Positions 11,560 through 25,079 of a DNA stretch of 64,000 nt are shown piece by piece. Location: assembly GCA_036365515.1 (NCBI GenBank), contig CM070873.1, forward strand, positions 24,782,585-24,846,584. Reading direction: 5' to 3'. Position 1 is the stretch's first letter, and the number at the start of each line of letters is the position of its first letter. Source of the stretch: Torymus aiolomorphi (lineage: Eukaryota > Arthropoda > Insecta > Hymenoptera > Torymidae). A program made the translations under genes and the position numbers. The notes below the pieces were generated by a model that did not search any database, had not been told where the DNA came from, and saw only the letters and a list, made by a program, of their open reading frames with translations.

Positions 11560-11885
11560 CTATAACGAAAACACCGTGGCACATCGCCAGCAGCTGTTTT
11601 TGGGCCTTAAATGGTCAGCGGCACGAAGCAAATGCCCCGACTGCGAAAACAGCTCTGACTGACCACCGCCGCCTGGCCCGCGACAGTCGTCATATCGTGT
11701 TTGGTCCTCTGCTAGCTGTGTGCCTAGTGAAAAGAGGAGGGATTTTGGGGTTCGGGCAGGTAGAGAAAAGCTGCGCATCGAAGGGACTAGACAGCTGTAG
11801 CCCTCGGGACTGAGATTTTTAAATGTTCACGCTTCTTACCTGATTTGTCTTTTGTTGAGTGGATTTATGGATAAAGTTACCTGAA
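11560..11885 (-). promoter_or_regulatory. GC-rich block with minus-strand splice donor, possible 5' end of the F-box gene at 9265
   Basis: A GC-rich segment (11560-11790), with a minus-strand donor AATCAG|GTAAGAAGC (exon end 11840) beside it. A TTTCAG|GTA acceptor-like site follows 41 nt upstream. The position, 2.1 kb before the good acceptor of the F-box exon, suits a 5'UTR exon. No TATA box is evident. Confidence 0.3.
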
Positions 11886-11889
11886 ATTG

Positions 11890-12489
11890 CTAGGTTTTCT
11901 AATTGAATATATTAGTTTAACTTGAATGTAAAAATTCTTAATATATACTCGTGATTATAAACTTTCATAAAGTATTAAACGTTATTTCTAAATGGTTAAG
12001 TTTTTATCAAAATAATATGAATTTTCAACTTACTTAAGGGTTATTCTGTCTCATCAACGAAAAGTTTATCTATCAACGGAAAACATTGTTATTTTGTATA
12101 TTTGCTTTGAGAGGAGAAAGGATTAAAATCGGTCCTCTAACAATTGCGCGTCGAGCGAAGGATCAGCAGTGCGCCCGGGTATAACAAAGGGGGCATGATT
12201 TTCGCATATCCGCTAGTGATTCCCGCAGGACAGTTGCTTACTCGAAATATTTGGAGAAGTTGTCTGTATCTCTCTATTTTCCTCTCTCCGTTCTCACTGC
12301 CCAAGCGAGCGAAACACGTGTTTCGGTACTTGTCTACATGCGCTTCGTCGTTTAAAAATTTTAAATTATACGTCAATTAAGGGGATTTTTCGTTATTTCA
12401 ACTTTTTACCTCAATCGTTTCTTATCATTATAAGCTGAAGCACAGCAAGTACCAAAAATCAACAAAAGTTTATAAATCAAAAGAGAAAA
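11890..12489. other. mostly AT-rich, nothing recognised
   Basis: A mildly GC-rich patch at 12140-12330 lacks splice or homology support. Confidence 0.5.
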
Positions 12490-13080
12490 CTAGAGAATAA
12501 TACGCACCATTCGCCCAGTGAACCCAACATTACGCAACCAACGCACTCCATTATTTTCCAATCACAAAAACCCTCGAATGCCCCTCATTTGCATCGACCT
12601 CGTCCAATCGTTCCATTCGATCGGATCGAGCTCCCTTTACAGCCCCCATAAAAACCAGCCTGTTCCTCTCTCCGCCTCGGCACACAACTCAGACCTACCC
12701 TCGAAGACACCATCAAGCGCGTCCGTGTCGTAAATTTTACGTCTATATCGTCGATACAAAGACACGACGCCTCCCCTCGAGGAGAATTTCGGCTAGTGCG
12801 CGTGTCGCGGACGGATGATAAATCTCTCAACCCCGCACGAGCGGAGAGGAAATTTACGAGACCCGCTGACCCAGTAGAAGACTGCGCGCGAATTCAAGGG
12901 CGTGTGTAAAAGTTGCGAGGGGGGTTGGTGTTTTTATTCGTGGGGTGGGCGGATATGGTGGAGATGAGGGTGAGTGTGTATGACGAGTTTAAGGTTGGTA
13001 GGGTGAAGTGTTGTGGAGTGTATCGGGCTGTTTATGTTTGGGGTGAAAATGAGAGGGTTAATTTTGTTCTTGATTATTTT
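12490..13080. promoter_or_regulatory. skew-switch CpG island 3
   Basis: Left CCAACATTACGCAACCAACG, centre rich in CGCG, right GAGGGGGGTTGGTG and GTGGGGTGGGCGGATATGGT. Confidence 0.45.
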
Positions 13081-13213
13081 CAATAGATACGCATGATATG
13101 TCGACTATATTATTTTTTTTAAATATTTGTTTTATTAAATATCCTTGTTTCTTATTACTTTCATATGCCTAAGTAAATGAGCGAATATTTTATTTTAAAA
13201 TAAAATATATTCA

Positions 13214-13850
13214 TTAAAGTAGGTATCTCTCAAGATAAAGACCTTGTAGAAAATAATTTTTATTTTATTTATGTAAGATCTAATAATATCAGGGATTATA
13301 GATGTTAAAGAAGTAGTTAATAAACTGGAAAAAATTTTGAACCCAAAATTCTATAGCTGCAAATGCAGATATTGTTCATTAATGAAATAATCATACGTTT
13401 CAAATTTTTTTTAATTTTGATTTAATTTTAAAGTTCAAAAGCTTATTTAGTTCATTGGATAACTATCTAAAGACCCACCGATAAGGAATTTTCAAATAAT
13501 CAATTGTAAGGAGAAAAAGTCATTGTTATTTAAAAAAATGTGTTGGAACCTATAAACAATTAGATAATACTCGTTGGTTATTAATTATTTTGGAATTTTT
13601 CAATAGTAGATGTTTAGATAAATATTCAAGAAACAAAATAAGCTTTTAAACATTGAAATGGAATCGAAATTAAAAAAAATTTGTATAGCAATATCTGCGT
13701 TTGCAGTTATATAATTTTGGGTTAAATTTTTTTTCTAGTTTATTAACTCTCTTCTTCAATATTTATAATCCCTCGCGTTATCAGATCTTACATAAATAAA
13801 ACAAAAATTACTTTCTACAAGGTCTCTATCTTGGGAGATAACTACCTTAA
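13214..13850. mobile_element. TTAA-flanked foldback, ~637 bp
   Basis: TTAA at both ends (13214-13217, 13847-13850). Arms start TTAAAGTAGGTATCTCTCAA and, inverted, TTAAGGTAGTTATCTCCCAA, and pair for about 200 bp. TTAA target use suggests piggyBac-like mobilisation. Confidence 0.75.
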
Positions 13851-14135
13851 GACAATTAATGTTTGTTTCTCAAATGTTGATGACTGAAGTCTCAATGCTT
13901 TGGTTAAAATTCGTTTGATCTTCGGGAAGATTCAATTTTTAATGGTTTTTACTTGAGATTGACGATGAAAGTCCCAATGAAGCAGAATCAAATTTTCGTT
14001 TAGTACATGATCACCAAAGAAGGCAAATTTATTATTTTTTTTATCTAAAAGACATAAAGTAAAGTAACATCATCAGCATAAAAGATTGAAACCTTATCTC
14101 CAAATTGAGTTCACTGATTAACTCCACAGCACATC

Positions 14136-14413
14136 ATGGGTCTGAAGTTTACATCGTTGGAATGCAACGAAATAATTTTTTACAATTGCTTTAAGTTATT
14201 AAACAATGGAAATTTTATCTAAACCTTCGTTATAAAGTTATTTTATACTATAAAACAGTAAATCTATACACAAAATTAATATTAATTAGTATAAATTAAT
14301 ATTAATTAGTATAGTATATATTAATATTAATTAGTATAAATTAATATTAATTAGTAAAAAATGAATTATTTTTTTATTTCGTTGCACCCCAACGTTGCAA
14401 ACTTCAGACCCAT
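14136..14413. mobile_element. ATGGGTCTGAAG MITE, copy 1 (expanded)
   Basis: Perfect 8-bp duplication AGCACATC (14128-14135, 14414-14421). Ends ATGGGTCTGAAGTTTACATC and the inverse. It is ~55 bp longer than its relatives because ATTAATATTAATTAGTAT is repeated four times (14270-14347). Confidence 0.9.
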
Positions 14414-14439
14414 AGCACATCAACAATCCATTAACAGTA

Positions 14440-15180
<741 letters not shown>

Positions 15181-15189
15181 GAGTAAAAC

Positions 15190-15759
15190 TATTTAGGATT
15201 GTCAAATAAAATATCTTATTTTAAAAGTATTTAAAAAACTAATGGGAAATGCGTTTTTAATGATATTTTTTACTATGAAAGAATAAATATGAGCCTGAGC
15301 GAACAACTACTTTGTAGTAGCTCGAACGCTTATTTAATAATGGTTTGAGAAACGCCATCTAGTGTCGTAAAAAAACGTCGCTCAGTATCTATCTTTCAAA
15401 CAAGCGGATACATTTTTATGAACTTATCAAATTTTTATTGATCGAAATATCTTCTACATTATCAGAAAAAAATTCAACTATACAGCTTCGAATAAAAATA
15501 AGTATTGCCAATTAAGGCTAATAATGCAATGTTGATTATAGTTCCATAAATCAATTAGTTAAAATTAATCAAGTTTCCGGCTATATTCGAAACTTGTTAG
15601 CAGAATTGGATTTGCCTGTCAAGCTCAAAACTGCGTTAACAAACGGGCAAGGAATAAACCAATCAAAATGGTTCAAGTTATATACGGTGTAATCGTTCAC
15701 TACAGTATTTCAATCTAAGCCATAAGTGCCGGTATAAAATGTTCTCAAATCTTCCAAGT
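15190..15759. other. AT-rich, nothing recognised
   Basis: ACAACTACTTTGTAGTAG near 15303 is a short palindrome; nothing else. Confidence 0.5.
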
Positions 15760-16270
15760 TTTATCCCAAGTTTCATTCCAGCCAACCTCATTTACCACCA
15801 CCGCAACTTCCGCAACGTAGACTTTGCAAACTACAGATCGCGCCAATGCAGGGCATTAAATCCCCATCGCCGCTCGCACTCCATTTAACAACCTCTCCAC
15901 TCCACTTCGCCAGCCAGCCTCACAACCTGAACGCAGGTCGTCGCTTGCTTGCTTGCTTGCTTTCGTCGCGCGAAAACTCGGCGCGCATTATCGCGACATC
16001 GATCATCCGCGCGCTCGTATAATCCCCGCACGACGACCCGTGTTTGCCCTGCACTCGCGGCTGCATAATGGCGCTTTGTGCGATGCAGAGGATAGTGGAA
16101 TCGGTTTGTTCGCTGTAGGGATTTTTAGGTGTGGATTATTAGAGAGGTTGGGAATTGGTGAGTTGGATTGCTTGTAGATTCGGGTAATTAGTGAGTTGGT
16201 GTGTTGATTCGGTGGTGAAATATAGCGGTATTGTTCGGAAGTTATTTACCGGTTTGCGATTGAGATCGAG
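15760..16270. promoter_or_regulatory. skew-switch CpG island 5
   Basis: Left ACCTCTCCACTCCACTTCGC, centre with GCTT repeats and CGCGCGAAAACTCGGCGCGC, right GGTGTGGATTATTAGAGAGG. Confidence 0.45.
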
Positions 16271-16811
16271 AAGGCTAATTAGAAAAGCGTTTAGGTTGCA
16301 AATATTTTCATTAGCCATTGATTAGAAGTATTTTGAATTTATAGCTACCCTAATATGTCCCTATCAAACTATATCGATATTGATTTTAACTTACAGTGAG
16401 CCTCATATAAAAGCGCTCAACGAGTTTTACACGAGTTTGTCTTGTGAAAATAATGCTCTTTCAACTTTTGAAGTAAACACGAACTTTTAAAGACTATTTA
16501 TCGTATTTTCTCAAGTACTTACAAAGTGACGTCTCCTATTCAGATAGTTTGTATTCACTTTATTTGATACCCTTTTCTCGCGTACAGATAAAAATTTCAA
16601 CTGGAACTGTTTTAAAAACAAAATCATTACTGTAATTTCATTGAGAATGGTCGATAAAAATCGATTGATGCATTAATAACGATAATTACTAATGTTATGT
16701 TTGCAGCAATAAGCTATATAATGTTTAATGAAAAATATGCTATGTAATTAAAAAATTATCGTCGTTTTTGTAATATTTAATAAAACTAATAAATTCTTTT
16801 TTCTGTTTCAG
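16271..16811. other. intron-like DNA before the ratchet site
   Basis: No exon candidate apart from the acceptor at its right end. Confidence 0.5.
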
Positions 16812-16859
16812 GTGAGTATTGCTTACAAGCAACCGATATTCATGAACCATCTCCAGCTT
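16812..16859 (+). CDS. ens: candidate ens microexon / recursive splice exon
   Basis: This 48-nt segment follows an excellent splice acceptor: a CTAAT branch-like motif, then TTCTTTTTTCTGTTTCAG. It begins with GTGAGT, itself a perfect donor, and ends before another perfect donor, GTAAGT. Read in phase 1-1, like the other upstream ens exons, it is open and encodes GEYCLQATDIHEPSPA. It could be a cassette exon of ens, or a ratchet point at which the intron is removed in steps. Joining it to the exon at 35774 gives Ser. Joining it directly to 45555 would create TAG. No homology is recognised in the peptide, so the link to ens rests on strand, phase and order. Confidence 0.4.
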
Positions 16860-17639
16860 GTAAGTCGTACCTTTTTACTCTTCAAAGAAAAAAAAAGATT
16901 AAAAAAAAATATTATTAATCTCGGTTGATACAATAAAAAGAAAAAAGATCTCATTTTACTGAAAATTTTGTATACGTGTATTTTATCACGTAACAATAGT
17001 CAACTTCAATTATTTTTGTATATTTATTGATTCATATGACTGAACGTATTTATTACTGAAATTGAATTGTGAACTAGATTAATCCGTTAATGTTTATAGC
17101 AGCAATAACTTGCTGATGTACAAAACGCAATGAAGCATTGAAATTATGGAGACCGCGTTGGAATATTGCTCCCAAAACGCAATTGCCGTTCAATCGATTG
17201 TATTTGTTCTCGTGTGAATCGCCAAAAGTATTTATGAACTTGATACAATAATAAACATTGAATAAATCATTAAAAATATCGAAGTATTTTTTTAACTATA
17301 AAATTTGGAACGTAAAAAAGGTTTTGCATAGTACAAGTAGCGAGTAATTATACTAATAATCTTTAAGGTTTAGAAACATTTTACATTAGCAATTAGAAGA
17401 TATCTATAATAGATGTAAAAGTATCGTAGCATCGTTGATAAATATCTATTTACTGTATTTGAAACAAGTGCCTAGTTATCTTTACAAATATTATTCATAG
17501 GTATGCACATTTCTTTAAGTATTGCATCTACATCCTCATAGAGCTTTATTTTGCTTCACTTATTCTATACAAACCGATATATCATGTTTATTACAAGTAC
17601 ATCTTTGCATTTATAACCTTTATTTTCCAAAAAGACGTT
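16860..17639. other. intron-like AT-rich DNA
   Basis: Nothing recognised. Confidence 0.55.
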
Positions 17640-18130
17640 TTTCGCATCCAGGTACGCGTATCTAGATAGATCCACACATACCAAGCCATTACTAAACACA
17701 GTATATCCACACGCAGTACAACTGCAAAACGGTATACGACAGTCGTCGCGCGCGCGTCATAAGCCCGCGTCGCGCGCATATTTCAGCCCCCCACCCCTTC
17801 GCTACCCCCGGAAACTTTTTCCCCGGGATTAATGCTGCCGCCACCGCGGCGATGCATCACGTTTTATGACTGTCCGAACGCGTTTTTTTTTCGCGGCAGG
17901 ATTACGCGTCGTTTTATTGGGGATATGTGTGTGTCTGTGGCCGCGAAAAAGTGGACCGCCAACCGAGAGGCTGGAGAATTTCGTAGGGGAGCGAAAAGCT
18001 CGGCTGGCACCTGAGAGATATATATATAATGCGTGTGTGTATATGTGTCCGCGCGGGAGTCGTTTATGAGGAGATCTCGTGGATTTGGGTCGCGGTTATG
18101 AGGATCTTCAAATTATTTTCTTGGGCTTTT
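17640..18130. promoter_or_regulatory. skew-switch CpG island 6
   Basis: Left GCCCCCCACCCCTTCGCTAC, centre GCTGCCGCCACCGCGGCG, right TTTGGGTCGCGGTTATGAGG. Confidence 0.42.
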
Positions 18131-18441
18131 GAGATTTACAGAGTATTTCGTACAAGCCATATTTTAGTGACGTTGTTTTAGTATTATAATAATATGGTAA
18201 TGGTATTTAAATATTTTAATATTAAAATTGCGTTACTAAAATATTCTTTATCAGTAAATTTTGTTGGGTGACAAAGATTGTGGTAACATATTTGTTATAC
18301 TATTGTTTAAACATTACTTTGATATTGTTTAAATAAATTTTCATAACATTTATTTGTTTATCGATCATTTTCTCTGAATAACTTTAAACTAATATTACAT
18401 CGACACTCGGTATAATATCCACAGGTACATGTTTACTTTTC

Positions 18442-18665
18442 ATGGGTCTGAAGTTTGCAACGTTGGAGTGCAACGAAATAAAAATAAATTGATTTTACTT
18501 CCAAGTTATATTGAATTAATTTTGTTTTCACCTGAAGATTTAGGATTTATAGTATAAAATAGCTTAATGAAAAAGGTTTAGATAGAAATGTTTACTGTCT
18601 AGTAATTTTAATTAATTGTAAAAAATTATTTCGTTGCATTCCAACGATGCAAACTTCAGATTCAT
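18442..18665. mobile_element. ATGGGTCTGAAG MITE, copy 2
   Basis: Perfect 8-bp duplication TACTTTTC (18434-18441, 18666-18673). It is in the opposite orientation to copies 1, 5, 6 and 7, judged by the internal asymmetric part. Confidence 0.9.
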
Positions 18666-19130
18666 TACTTTTCTTTCGCCATTCCACTTCAAAATTCGCT
18701 ACACACTCTACAAGGAAACGAAGTTAGCTCAAAATATTGAAAATTGAGTCTCAGCCGGGGGTATATATATACACTCGTGACTTCCACTTATAGCTCAAGC
18801 GCGTGCACGCCGGGTACCAAAACTCGTTAAATCTGCTTGATCATGGTATTATGGATGCCAAAACTAACCTTTCCGGGCGGCGAATTAACTTTTAGGGTTC
18901 CGCTGTCTGGCACGCTCGCTATTACTCAATTTCTAAGCAGGCTTTTGAGCGGTAAACGGTTTCGTCTCTCTTGCTCCCGCACTAATGTCTTTAGTGCTGC
19001 TACTACGAGTTGGAGCGCGATGCGCGTTGTACTTCGTGGGATGGGGAATGGTAATTATTTATGTGGGTTGATGGAAGTAATTAGTACGGGGAAAGAGGAG
19101 AATCTAGGTTATATCCTGCGTTTATAGAAT
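18666..19130. promoter_or_regulatory. skew-switch CpG island 7
   Basis: Left CACACTCTACAAGG, right GGGATGGGGAATGG and GGGGAAAGAGGAGAATC. It follows MITE copy 2. Confidence 0.35.
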
Positions 19131-19261
19131 GATTCTATTAGTCGGGGTAGATTTGTATCCGATACAGTATCGCTTGAAGTTCATGGTTATTCAAAACTTG
19201 AATAGCTGTCTTTCAAGCTCCAATGTTTTCCTTTTAATCAATAAAAACCAAAAGTGATTAG

Positions 19262-19670
19262 TTAAGGGGATGTGAAACAATCGCATAGATTCCTACCATA
19301 CCGGCATCGCCATTTTATTATTTTTTTTTTTTTTCGTTAATTCTAGAAACTTTTTCGATAAAAGAGGATCGTTTTGCCCTCCGCAATGATGTAAGCAATG
19401 TCTCATTAAATTTTGAGGTAATTTCATCCATTACGTTTTCCGAAAAACTTGTTTGAAATCTTCTAATTTCCGGAAATTGTGTTTAAAATTTTCAAACACG
19501 TTTTTCAGAAAATATAGTGAATGAAATTACCTCAAAATTTAATGAGACATTGCTTGCATCATTGCGGAGGGCAAGACGATCCTGTTTTATCGAGAAAGTT
19601 TCTTGAATTAAGATTAAAATGGCGATGCCAGTATGGTAGGGATCTACGCGACTGTTACATACCCCCTTAA
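19262..19670. mobile_element. TTAA-flanked foldback, ~410 bp
   Basis: TTAAGGGGATGTGAAACAAT at the left, ATACCCCCTTAA at the right. The arms pair through ACCATACYGGCATCGCCATT and TCATTAAATTTTGAGGTAAT. No coding sequence. Confidence 0.75.
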
Positions 19671-19760
19671 GGTTACCAACTAATTGGTTAAAAATGTCCC
19701 AACTGCACAGTTATATGCTGCACAGTTATAACAGACATTTTAACCAATTAGTTGGTAACC
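19671..19760. repeat. 90-bp hairpin beside the TTAA element
   Basis: GGTTACCAACTAATTGGTTA at the left pairs with TAACCAATTAGTTGGTAACC at the right, with ~30 bp between the arms. It abuts the TTAA of the neighbouring foldback. Confidence 0.7.
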
Positions 19761-19889
19761 ATAACCAATCATTTTTTCCCAGTAGTAATTGTAAAACGTT
19801 ACTTTATCATCAGAATGTTGTGGTCATGTGTGAATGTGCTAAATTTTTCACGAACAATTATAATTTTACGAAACGAGTAACGATCAAAT

Positions 19890-20390
19890 GAACCTCCTTC
19901 TCAAACTGTTCAACCCCGTCCTCACTAATCCCAATACGTCCAACGTCTTAACTGCTCGCACCCCCCATTCATCCATCCCCATTCATAATCCATAAACCTC
20001 GATTTATTCAAAACCTAACCTCAACCATAAACCCCAGGACGAAGGATAGGCCACTTAAAGGCGCCTTCACCCGATGTAAAATTCATTCGCCCTCGCACGC
20101 ACGCACGCACTAATGCACCGGTATCGAGTTTCACGTATACGTGCGGGCTTGGCTATTAAATGCAGCTGCGGGCGACGACGATATGCTCCGGGTGGTACGT
20201 GTTTGCTGAAGTGCATAACCTAGAAATTCAATGTCTCTCTCTCTGTGTCTCTTGAGAAGTCAAGTGGCGGGCGCATGCAGGAAGGGATGTTTGAGTTGTA
20301 GCTGGTGGCTGTGCGTTCGAGTACTCGGAGATGGTCGCAAAAGTTTGGGGGAGATTCGTGGGATTTTTGGTAGCGGTTCGAGCAGTATTT
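19890..20390. promoter_or_regulatory. skew-switch CpG island 8
   Basis: Left TTCAACCCCGTCCTCACTAA, a (CACG)n run near 20095, right AAGTTTGGGGGAGATTCGTG. Confidence 0.42.
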
Positions 20391-20984
20391 ACTCGTAAAT
20401 AAAGAATGATGTATGTATAGCCATATTAAAATGTACTATTAACAAATTTTATTAGATTATACCTTGCCTCTAGATTATTTTTTTTTATTTTATAACAGTA
20501 GTGCGCTTGCAGTAATCTTATATTCTACAATATATTCAGGACAAAAAAAGAAGATCGGGTAAAAAGGAATTAAAATGTGATCGTATTGCATGGTAAATTT
20601 AATATAGTGTCTCGAGTCCCTGTACAGGCATTCACGAATTTACATAAACCAGAGAGCTTTGCTGGAGAGCTTTTTTTCTGGAGGAAAAAATAAATGAAGC
20701 TCCACTCGGGAAAAAAAAGGAAAGGTTGAAATGGGTCGTCAATTGAGCGAACTTTTTGCCGGCTACTCTTATTTTCTCTTCTCTCCTCGATGTAGGTCTC
20801 TTAGTTGGCCATGGAAAATCCTAAAAATGGAAATAATAATGTTCCCACATTCACAGTCGTTATTCAGTAGTAAAACTTACCAATAAAATTAAGTGGAAAC
20901 TAACTAACCTCTATTATCGTACAGTAAATTGAAGAAAATTTTTTTATTTTATTCCTCTTTCATTTGATTTTCCATGTAATCATT

Positions 20985-21430
20985 TATAATTCAAACCTCG
21001 AAAAGGCAGCCAACCAGTACCCCCCCCCCCCCCCCCGACCACTTAAAACACACCAAAAGCAACTCTTCCAAAAGTCCTGACCCTATACCGAGCCATCGTC
21101 CAGCCGTGGGAGGGGGCACAATTGAATCAGGATGCAATTTCCGGGCTAGGCCTCCGCCGACAACGCAATTAGCCGCGAACGCGGCAATCACTGCGTGCGC
21201 GCTTTTTTTTTTACCAAAAAGGATGAGGAGAAGGCAAACACACACACAAGCCGAGTTTGCTCTCTTCGGCCGTTTTTGCTTCGATTGCTTTTAGGGTTTG
21301 TTGGTTCTTTTAGAAGGTGGGGGCGTAATTGGTGGGGGAATGATGTTTTGAAGTTGGGGGAAATGCTTGTTTGGCGAGGGGTGTGTTTGTATTGGAAAAG
21401 AGGAATAAGCGGGGAATGTGCGTCATGAAA
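20985..21430. promoter_or_regulatory. skew-switch CpG island 9
   Basis: Left poly-C and GACCACTTAAAACACACC, right AAGGTGGGGGCGTAATTGGT. The contrast is very strong. Confidence 0.45.
21020..21036. repeat. poly-C run
   Basis: 17 C in the C-rich left flank of an island. Confidence 0.95.
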
Positions 21431-22083
21431 TTTGTAGTTATAAAATGACAAATGTTTAGTGTTGAATTTTGTTTTTTTTTTGTGCTCGTGGTATGAATTT
21501 TTATTTATTCATTTTAAATAACAAAAGTTAAATTTCAAAGCACAGAGAGCTTTGATGTTAAAAGAGTAGTATCTACACATGTATTTCCAAAAAGCATACT
21601 CCGTTAAAGAGTAATTGCGACGCGGAATTTCGAGTTCAGAGCGGCACTGCGTGCTCTCTTTGTACATAAATTTTACGTACGCGAATGTTAAAAATATGAA
21701 CTTTTCCATTACGTCAAGGATGTGTTAGAAGAAATATTTATTTTCAAAGAGTAATAAGCATTAGTTCATCACCAAAAAGTCAAAATACAAAGTTTGACAA
21801 AAAAACTATAACTAAATAAGAAAGTTAAAATGTTTTTCAAATCAAAGCACACCCATCCAAACAAAACGTCGTACAAACGCTCACTTCCGAAAAATATCAA
21901 TCACACCCTATCCATTCCACCCGCACACATATACACCACATTAACCTATTTCCGTCATTTTTCGTGCTCACGTGGAACGAAAAAACCGCGCGAATCGATA
22001 GCTCCGAAAAAGCGCGTGTACATAAATCAGGCGGCTCTTAAAAGCGGCGAGCGTGCGTTTTAATCGATCATCGGTCGAGGTTT

Positions 22084-22589
<506 letters not shown>

Positions 22590-22625
22590 TTTTATCATTG
22601 TATAAAACTTGGATTAAATATAAAT

Positions 22626-22630
<5 letters not shown>

Positions 22631-22678
<48 letters not shown>
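22631..22678. repeat. (TA)n microsatellite
   Basis: About 48 bp of pure TA, 42 bp after the right arm of the inverted duplication. Confidence 0.96.
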
Positions 22679-22683
<5 letters not shown>

Positions 22684-22759
22684 TTTTATGATACCGTAGG
22701 ACTTTTTAGAAACAGATAAGTCACGTTTATTATTAAAAACATGTAGAATCCACATACAT

Positions 22760-23340
22760 TAAGTAAAACGAAACCAGGAACCACTGTAACACAATTCAAT
22801 AAATAACAGCTAAGATTCCCCAACCCACGAAAAAATTCCTTCACTCTGTAAATCCTCAAACTCTCCGCGCTTCATTTTTTCGTCGCTAAGAGGCGCACAT
22901 AAGACCGTGGCAGCCGTTCCGCCGATAAACTTCCTCCTGGGGAAAGAAAGAGCCGCGGATACACACACACACAGGGCGATAAACCCGCGCGAGATACAAG
23001 GGAAAAAGGGGAACCTCTTCAATCTTCCCAACCACGCGACGTTTCTGATGGCATGTGTGTGTAGGAAAAACTCGGCGCTGCGAAAGTTCTTACCCCGGGA
23101 CTCGAGAGTAGCGTATAAATCCTCGGGGCGCATAGGACGATTGAAGTGGGTGTTCGATTTTTTCGGGAACGCGGGATATAGGCTGCGGGGATTTCCGGTA
23201 TTTTCAGAGGTGGGTTTGTCTTGGCACGGGTTGAACTTTGTTTGGCCGGAGAGGGATGGAAAAGTGGATTGGAAATGGGTAGAGAGGAGTAGGCTATTAT
23301 GTTTGTTTATGTGTGTAGTTATTTGGATATGTATGGAAAT
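22760..23340. promoter_or_regulatory. skew-switch CpG island 11
   Basis: Left TTCCCCAACCCACG, right GGCTGCGGGGATTTCCGG and GGAGAGGGATGGAAAAGTGG. Open frames here lack splice or homology support. Confidence 0.42.
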
Positions 23341-23583
23341 GTGGAATCGATGATTATATATTACAAATTGTGGAGAAAAGTTTCTTTAATTATCGAACTG
23401 AGAGAACAACTTGAATGCACAAGATTACCAATCGAATCTTGTTGCGAACGGAATATGTCCATAAAAATATTACTTATTTTTGCAGTGTAGGATATAATTT
23501 ATAAGCCAAATTGTAAATATGTTATAATGTTATGTTAAAAATGTTATGTTAATTATGTTTAATCAATATAAGTATTACAACTT

Positions 23584-23743
23584 CCCTGCTGGAAATCGGC
23601 CATTTTTCTCCCATTCGTGAAACGATTTTTCGAACATTTTCTAGCCATTTTATGCCGAGTTGACCGAAATCGCCATAAAACGGCTAGAAAATGTTCGAAA
23701 AATCGGTTCAGAAATGGGAGAAAAATGGACGATTTCCAGCAGG
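23584..23743. repeat. 160-bp hairpin
   Basis: CCTGCTGGAAATCGGCCATT pairs with AATGGACGATTTCCAGCAGG, and the pairing runs to TTTTCTAGCC near the centre. Probably a small MITE; no target duplication is evident. Confidence 0.8.
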
Positions 23744-23829
23744 ATTCTTTCTAGAATGTTTCTATCTACCTCCACTAAATATTAAATACCATAGAATGTA
23801 AACTTTGACGTATTCCCAATAAGATTGTC

Positions 23830-24440
23830 GAAACTATTGAAACCGTCCAATCAAAATGCGCAATTCCATAATGTTCCACACCAATTTGCATCTATATGAC
23901 AGACAATTACGGACGGATTCCCGTATATCTACCTATGTCTACACACACAAACTACCTTTACAAAACGAAAACAAAACAAGCACCAACGAAAAAGCATCTA
24001 AAATTTTCGTTACCTCGGTATCTACCTCGCGAAATTTTCACCTGCGCCAGCGTCGATCGCTCGGCAAACAACGCCGCTGTCCTTATTTGCCCACCGGTTC
24101 GTGCCAACGGCATCGTTTGCGCGAGGCGCGCATGCTAATCGCGTTAGAGTTTGCTCTCTGATGGGGAGGAGAGAGCAACGCGCGCGTCGCAAATCTAATC
24201 GCCGCGGGCAAATACGCACTTTGATATCCGAGCCGCGTTTTCGGCAATTGAATTTCGGCCCGTCGAGGGAACGAGTTTTTCGGCGGTGTAATGGGGGAAA
24301 TAGTGATGACGGTGAGTGGCTAATGTAGAAGTTTTTTTTCGGCAGTGGAAAAGTTATGGTATTTTGTAGTAGTTGTAAAGTTGGCTGGTGAGTGATCAAT
24401 GATGGGTAAAAAAATGGGGTAAGGTTAAAGTTTTCCTTGG
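23830..24440. promoter_or_regulatory. skew-switch CpG island 12
   Basis: Left CTACACACACAAACTACC, centre GAGGCGCGCATGCTAATCGC, right GTAATGGGGGAAATAGTGAT. Confidence 0.42.
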
Positions 24441-24479
24441 AGGGAGATTGTACAAAGGCATACAATCAACGTAACAAAG

Positions 24480-25079
24480 GATTACATGATACTGTCAGGA
24501 AATGCTTTTATAGATTTCTCGAACGTAAAATTTGATTCATAATATAAACGGTTTATTTTTATTTCAAAATTATTTTACGATTTAAAGGGGTTTAAAATCA
24601 TTCACGTAGTGTATAATCAAGGAAATGTATATCGTGTGTAAAAAGAGTGTTTTAATTTACCTAGCATATGTGAAAACGTGATTTCTTTTTCCCTCAGTTG
24701 TACATTAGGAAAATTAAAAAGTAAAATAAGCAAATATGAAGCTCAACGTAGAAAAAGAATCATGATGAAACTTACTCTGCTATGTAAAACTGGTCCGAAA
24801 AAATTGCATTTACTCATAAGCAAGCTCACGTCAAATTAATAAAAATTTCATTAAATATAATAAAAATTGTTGTATAAACTAGTTGTTTGATTTACGCGAG
24901 TTTTATGTAATCAAAGAGACGTGGAAAAGCTTATTTTCGCGAGAAGGAGATGTACTGGCCGCTGTGAACTTGGCAGCGTGCCGACAAATATTAATTATGT
25001 TTTATTTGAATTTCAAATAAGGCTATAAATAACATCGGCATGACAATAATTAGAATATCCATTCGACCGTTTGTTGTCA
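24480..25079. other. AT-rich, nothing recognised
   Basis: No repeats or frames supported. Confidence 0.55.

Noticed and set aside
22907..23353. 148-codon open frame on the + strand
   Set aside because: Lies in a CpG island with low stop density; composition is not protein-like and overlapping frames are open too.
24022..24465. 147-codon open frame on the minus strand
   Set aside because: CpG-island chance frame with frames open on both strands.
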